The notes beneath the pieces were generated by a model. It was given only the letters and a program-made list of their open reading frames with translations, searched no databases and was not told the DNA's origin. Shown here piece after piece: positions 62,899-64,000 of a stretch of DNA of 64,000 nucleotides. The stretch covers positions 62,001 to 126,000 of the forward strand of contig NZ_WVNW01000004.1 of the NCBI RefSeq assembly GCF_013179285.1, read 5' to 3'. The position numbers were made by a program, and so were the translations under genes. Position 1 is the first letter of the stretch. The number at the start of each line of letters is the position of its first letter. This DNA is from Roseobacter sp. HKCCD6576-2 (GTDB lineage: Bacteria > Pseudomonadota > Alphaproteobacteria > Rhodobacterales > Rhodobacteraceae).

Positions 62899-63501
62899 TT
62901 AGATATCAGTCTGATCGGTGGCTGTGTCGGAGAAGTCGCGGATCGCCTCAGCAATACGAGCGCTGGCAGCATCCAAGTTGATCTCTCGCAGTTCGGTGCC
63001 GAATCGGAGCGTCACATGGCCCTCGGAATAGGAGGCGTCGGGCAGGACGGTCAGATCAACTGAGACGCTATTGGCGACAAACGTCTCCAATGTGGGGCAG
63101 ATCGACGGGGCGGCAATCAACTCGCAAGATCCATCAGGCAAATCACCAAGGATTTCGTCCAGTTCCGCACGGACTGTTGGCACCAATGCTTCGGCAACAA
63201 TAGCTGGCAACATTTGCTCAACTATCCCGTTGAAAAGGGGCTGAAACGCAGTCAGGACTTGAGCTCTTGCGTCGTCATACGTGAGGGTCAGATTCTTGAG
63301 CGTCTGGCTCAAGTCTTCACCGATCCGGGATCTGTTCTGTTTTTCGGCGGTGATGCAATCATCCCACCCGTTACGATACCCTTCTTTGAACGCGTCAAGC
63401 TTCAACGCCTCCAAATCCGCATCCGGCAGTTCTACCTTCACCTCAGACAAACCCTTGGAGGAGGGCGTTCCGAATTCTTCAAGCCTTAGCGCGCGTTCCA
63501 T
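62899..63501 (-). CDS. FliH-like flagellar protein
   Basis: A 200-residue protein in the fliF-fliN interval where fliH is expected. It has a charged N-terminus, then LDAFKEGYRNGWDDCITAEKQ (the F-x-x-G-Y-x-x-G pattern of FliH-type stators), a helical middle, and a C-terminal half similar in spacing to the FliH/V-ATPase E domain. FliH would bind the FliI ATPase, which is not in this window. Start codon overlaps the fliF stop (TAATG). Confidence 0.72.
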   Translation of the reverse strand: MERALRLEEFGTPSSKGLSEVKVELPDADLEALKLDAFKEGYRNGWDDCITAEKQNRSRIGEDLSQTLKNLTLTYDDARAQVLTAFQPLFNGIVEQMLPAIVAEALVPTVRAELDEILGDLPDGSCELIAAPSICPTLETFVANSVSVDLTVLPDASYSEGHVTLRFGTELREINLDAASARIAEAIRDFSDTATDQTDI

Positions 63502-64000
63502 TAGGCTGGCTCCTCATCTTCTTCCATCCAACCGCGCAAAATCTCGACGGTCTCGTCTTGGCGCTCATCAATGAGTTTCCTCAGGCGATCTACCGGATCG
63601 ACCAGGGGCTCGGTCGGAGCGGGCAGCGCCGGGTCCATTCTGTCGGGGAGAAGCTCGCCATCTTGCGACCGCAACGTCGCCGACTGTGGAGGCGCTTGCT
63701 CGGATCGCGCAGATGGGGCTGCGTCGTCGGCCGATGATGTGAGAGCATAAGCGGGCGCGACATCGGGCAAAGCGTTGTTAGTTTCCGACCGGGCCAGCGC
63801 AGCAACGGACTGTCCGCGTAAGATCGGGCGCACCACACCAAATGCAATCGCTAAAGCGACCGCAGCCAAGAGACCCAGATATAAAAGGCGCGCGAGATCC
63901 AATCCGGTCCAAAGGTTGGAGGTGCTGACCTCTCCGACCCCGGAGGCTGCTTCCTCCTCAAACACCATAGATTGAATTGTCACCTGGTCACCGCGCTCTG
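63501..64000 (-). CDS. fliF: Flagellar MS-ring protein FliF, C-terminal part
   Basis: A partial gene: the open frame runs leftward from beyond 64000. The visible 166 codons begin ERGDQVTIQSMVFE, then the second membrane helix (LYLGLLAAVALAIAFGVVRPILR), a low-complexity cytoplasmic stretch, and the FliG-binding C-terminus ending VDRLRKLIDERQDETVEILRGWMEEDEE. The GTG at 63983 is an internal Val codon, not a start. Confidence 0.92.
   Translation of the reverse strand, partial: ERGDQVTIQSMVFEEEAASGVGEVSTSNLWTGLDLARLLYLGLLAAVALAIAFGVVRPILRGQSVAALARSETNNALPDVAPAYALTSSADDAAPSARSEQAPPQSATLRSQDGELLPDRMDPALPAPTEPLVDPVDRLRKLIDERQDETVEILRGWMEEDEEPA

Overview
The window reads as a chromosomal segment of a Rhodobacterales (Roseobacter-group) alphaproteobacterium. 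The DNA is GC-rich and densely coded. Many operons are joined by ATGA or TGATG overlaps. Several local gene orders are typical of that group: tlpA-type gene divergent from argH, slt next to dapA and smpB, a leuC/leuD/leuB region, and a flg/fli cluster with motB, flgE, flgK, flgL, flgI facing fliP, fliN, fliH-like, fliF. This taxonomic reading is inferred from gene content, not from a marker search.

Layout. 1-4 kb: 3' end of tag, a TlpA-like thioredoxin, argH with a translationally coupled LptM-like mini-lipoprotein, greA, and a two-helix membrane protein. 4-8.1 kb: a tight leftward molybdenum-cofactor operon (fdhD, mobA, mobB, an unassigned gene, moeA). 8.1-11.6 kb: AzlCD amino-acid exporter, an Lrp-type regulator divergent from alanine dehydrogenase, and an MsrQ-like haem membrane protein. 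11.6-17.1 kb: redox proteins, MscL, GST, SDR and GMC oxidoreductases, YtoQ, GNAT. 17.1-25 kb: pheT, a 1.9-kb insert holding two paralogous three-helix membrane proteins and a small secreted Cys-rich protein, then pheS, rplT, rpmI and pyk. 25-35 kb: pncB, a Fic protein with two palindromic operators, L-lactate dehydrogenase, arfB preceded by an unusual leader-like RNA, a queuosine-precursor transporter, an aminotransferase, sseA, smpB, a TrmO-like methyltransferase and dapA. 35-42 kb: lytic transglycosylase, a split MnmC (mnmD plus a FAD oxidase), a flavin reductase and an MscS channel. 42-53.5 kb: leuC, leuD and leuB interleaved with transporters, a HupE/DUF4198 metal-uptake pair with overlapping start codons, and a phosphatase-fold protein. 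53.5-64 kb: tRNA-Pro(CGG), manC-type enzyme, and the flagellar cluster, with fliF cut by the window end.

Strongest leads for something undescribed: (1) a leftward RNA at 29601-29775 just upstream of arfB. It has an 18-codon ORF whose Shine-Dalgarno region is complementary to 17 nt of the 16S rRNA tail, followed by a nested hairpin whose 3' arm can also pair with that Shine-Dalgarno, then a strong intrinsic terminator. This resembles an attenuation leader for a ribosome-rescue factor. (2) The pheS-pheT insert, with two three-helix proteins resembling Pycsar-type membrane effectors and a CtrA-type box in front of a secreted Cys-rich miniprotein. (3) The fic promoter, whose -35 and -10 each sit inside a matching 28-bp palindrome. 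No CRISPR array, transposase, integrase or rRNA gene was seen.
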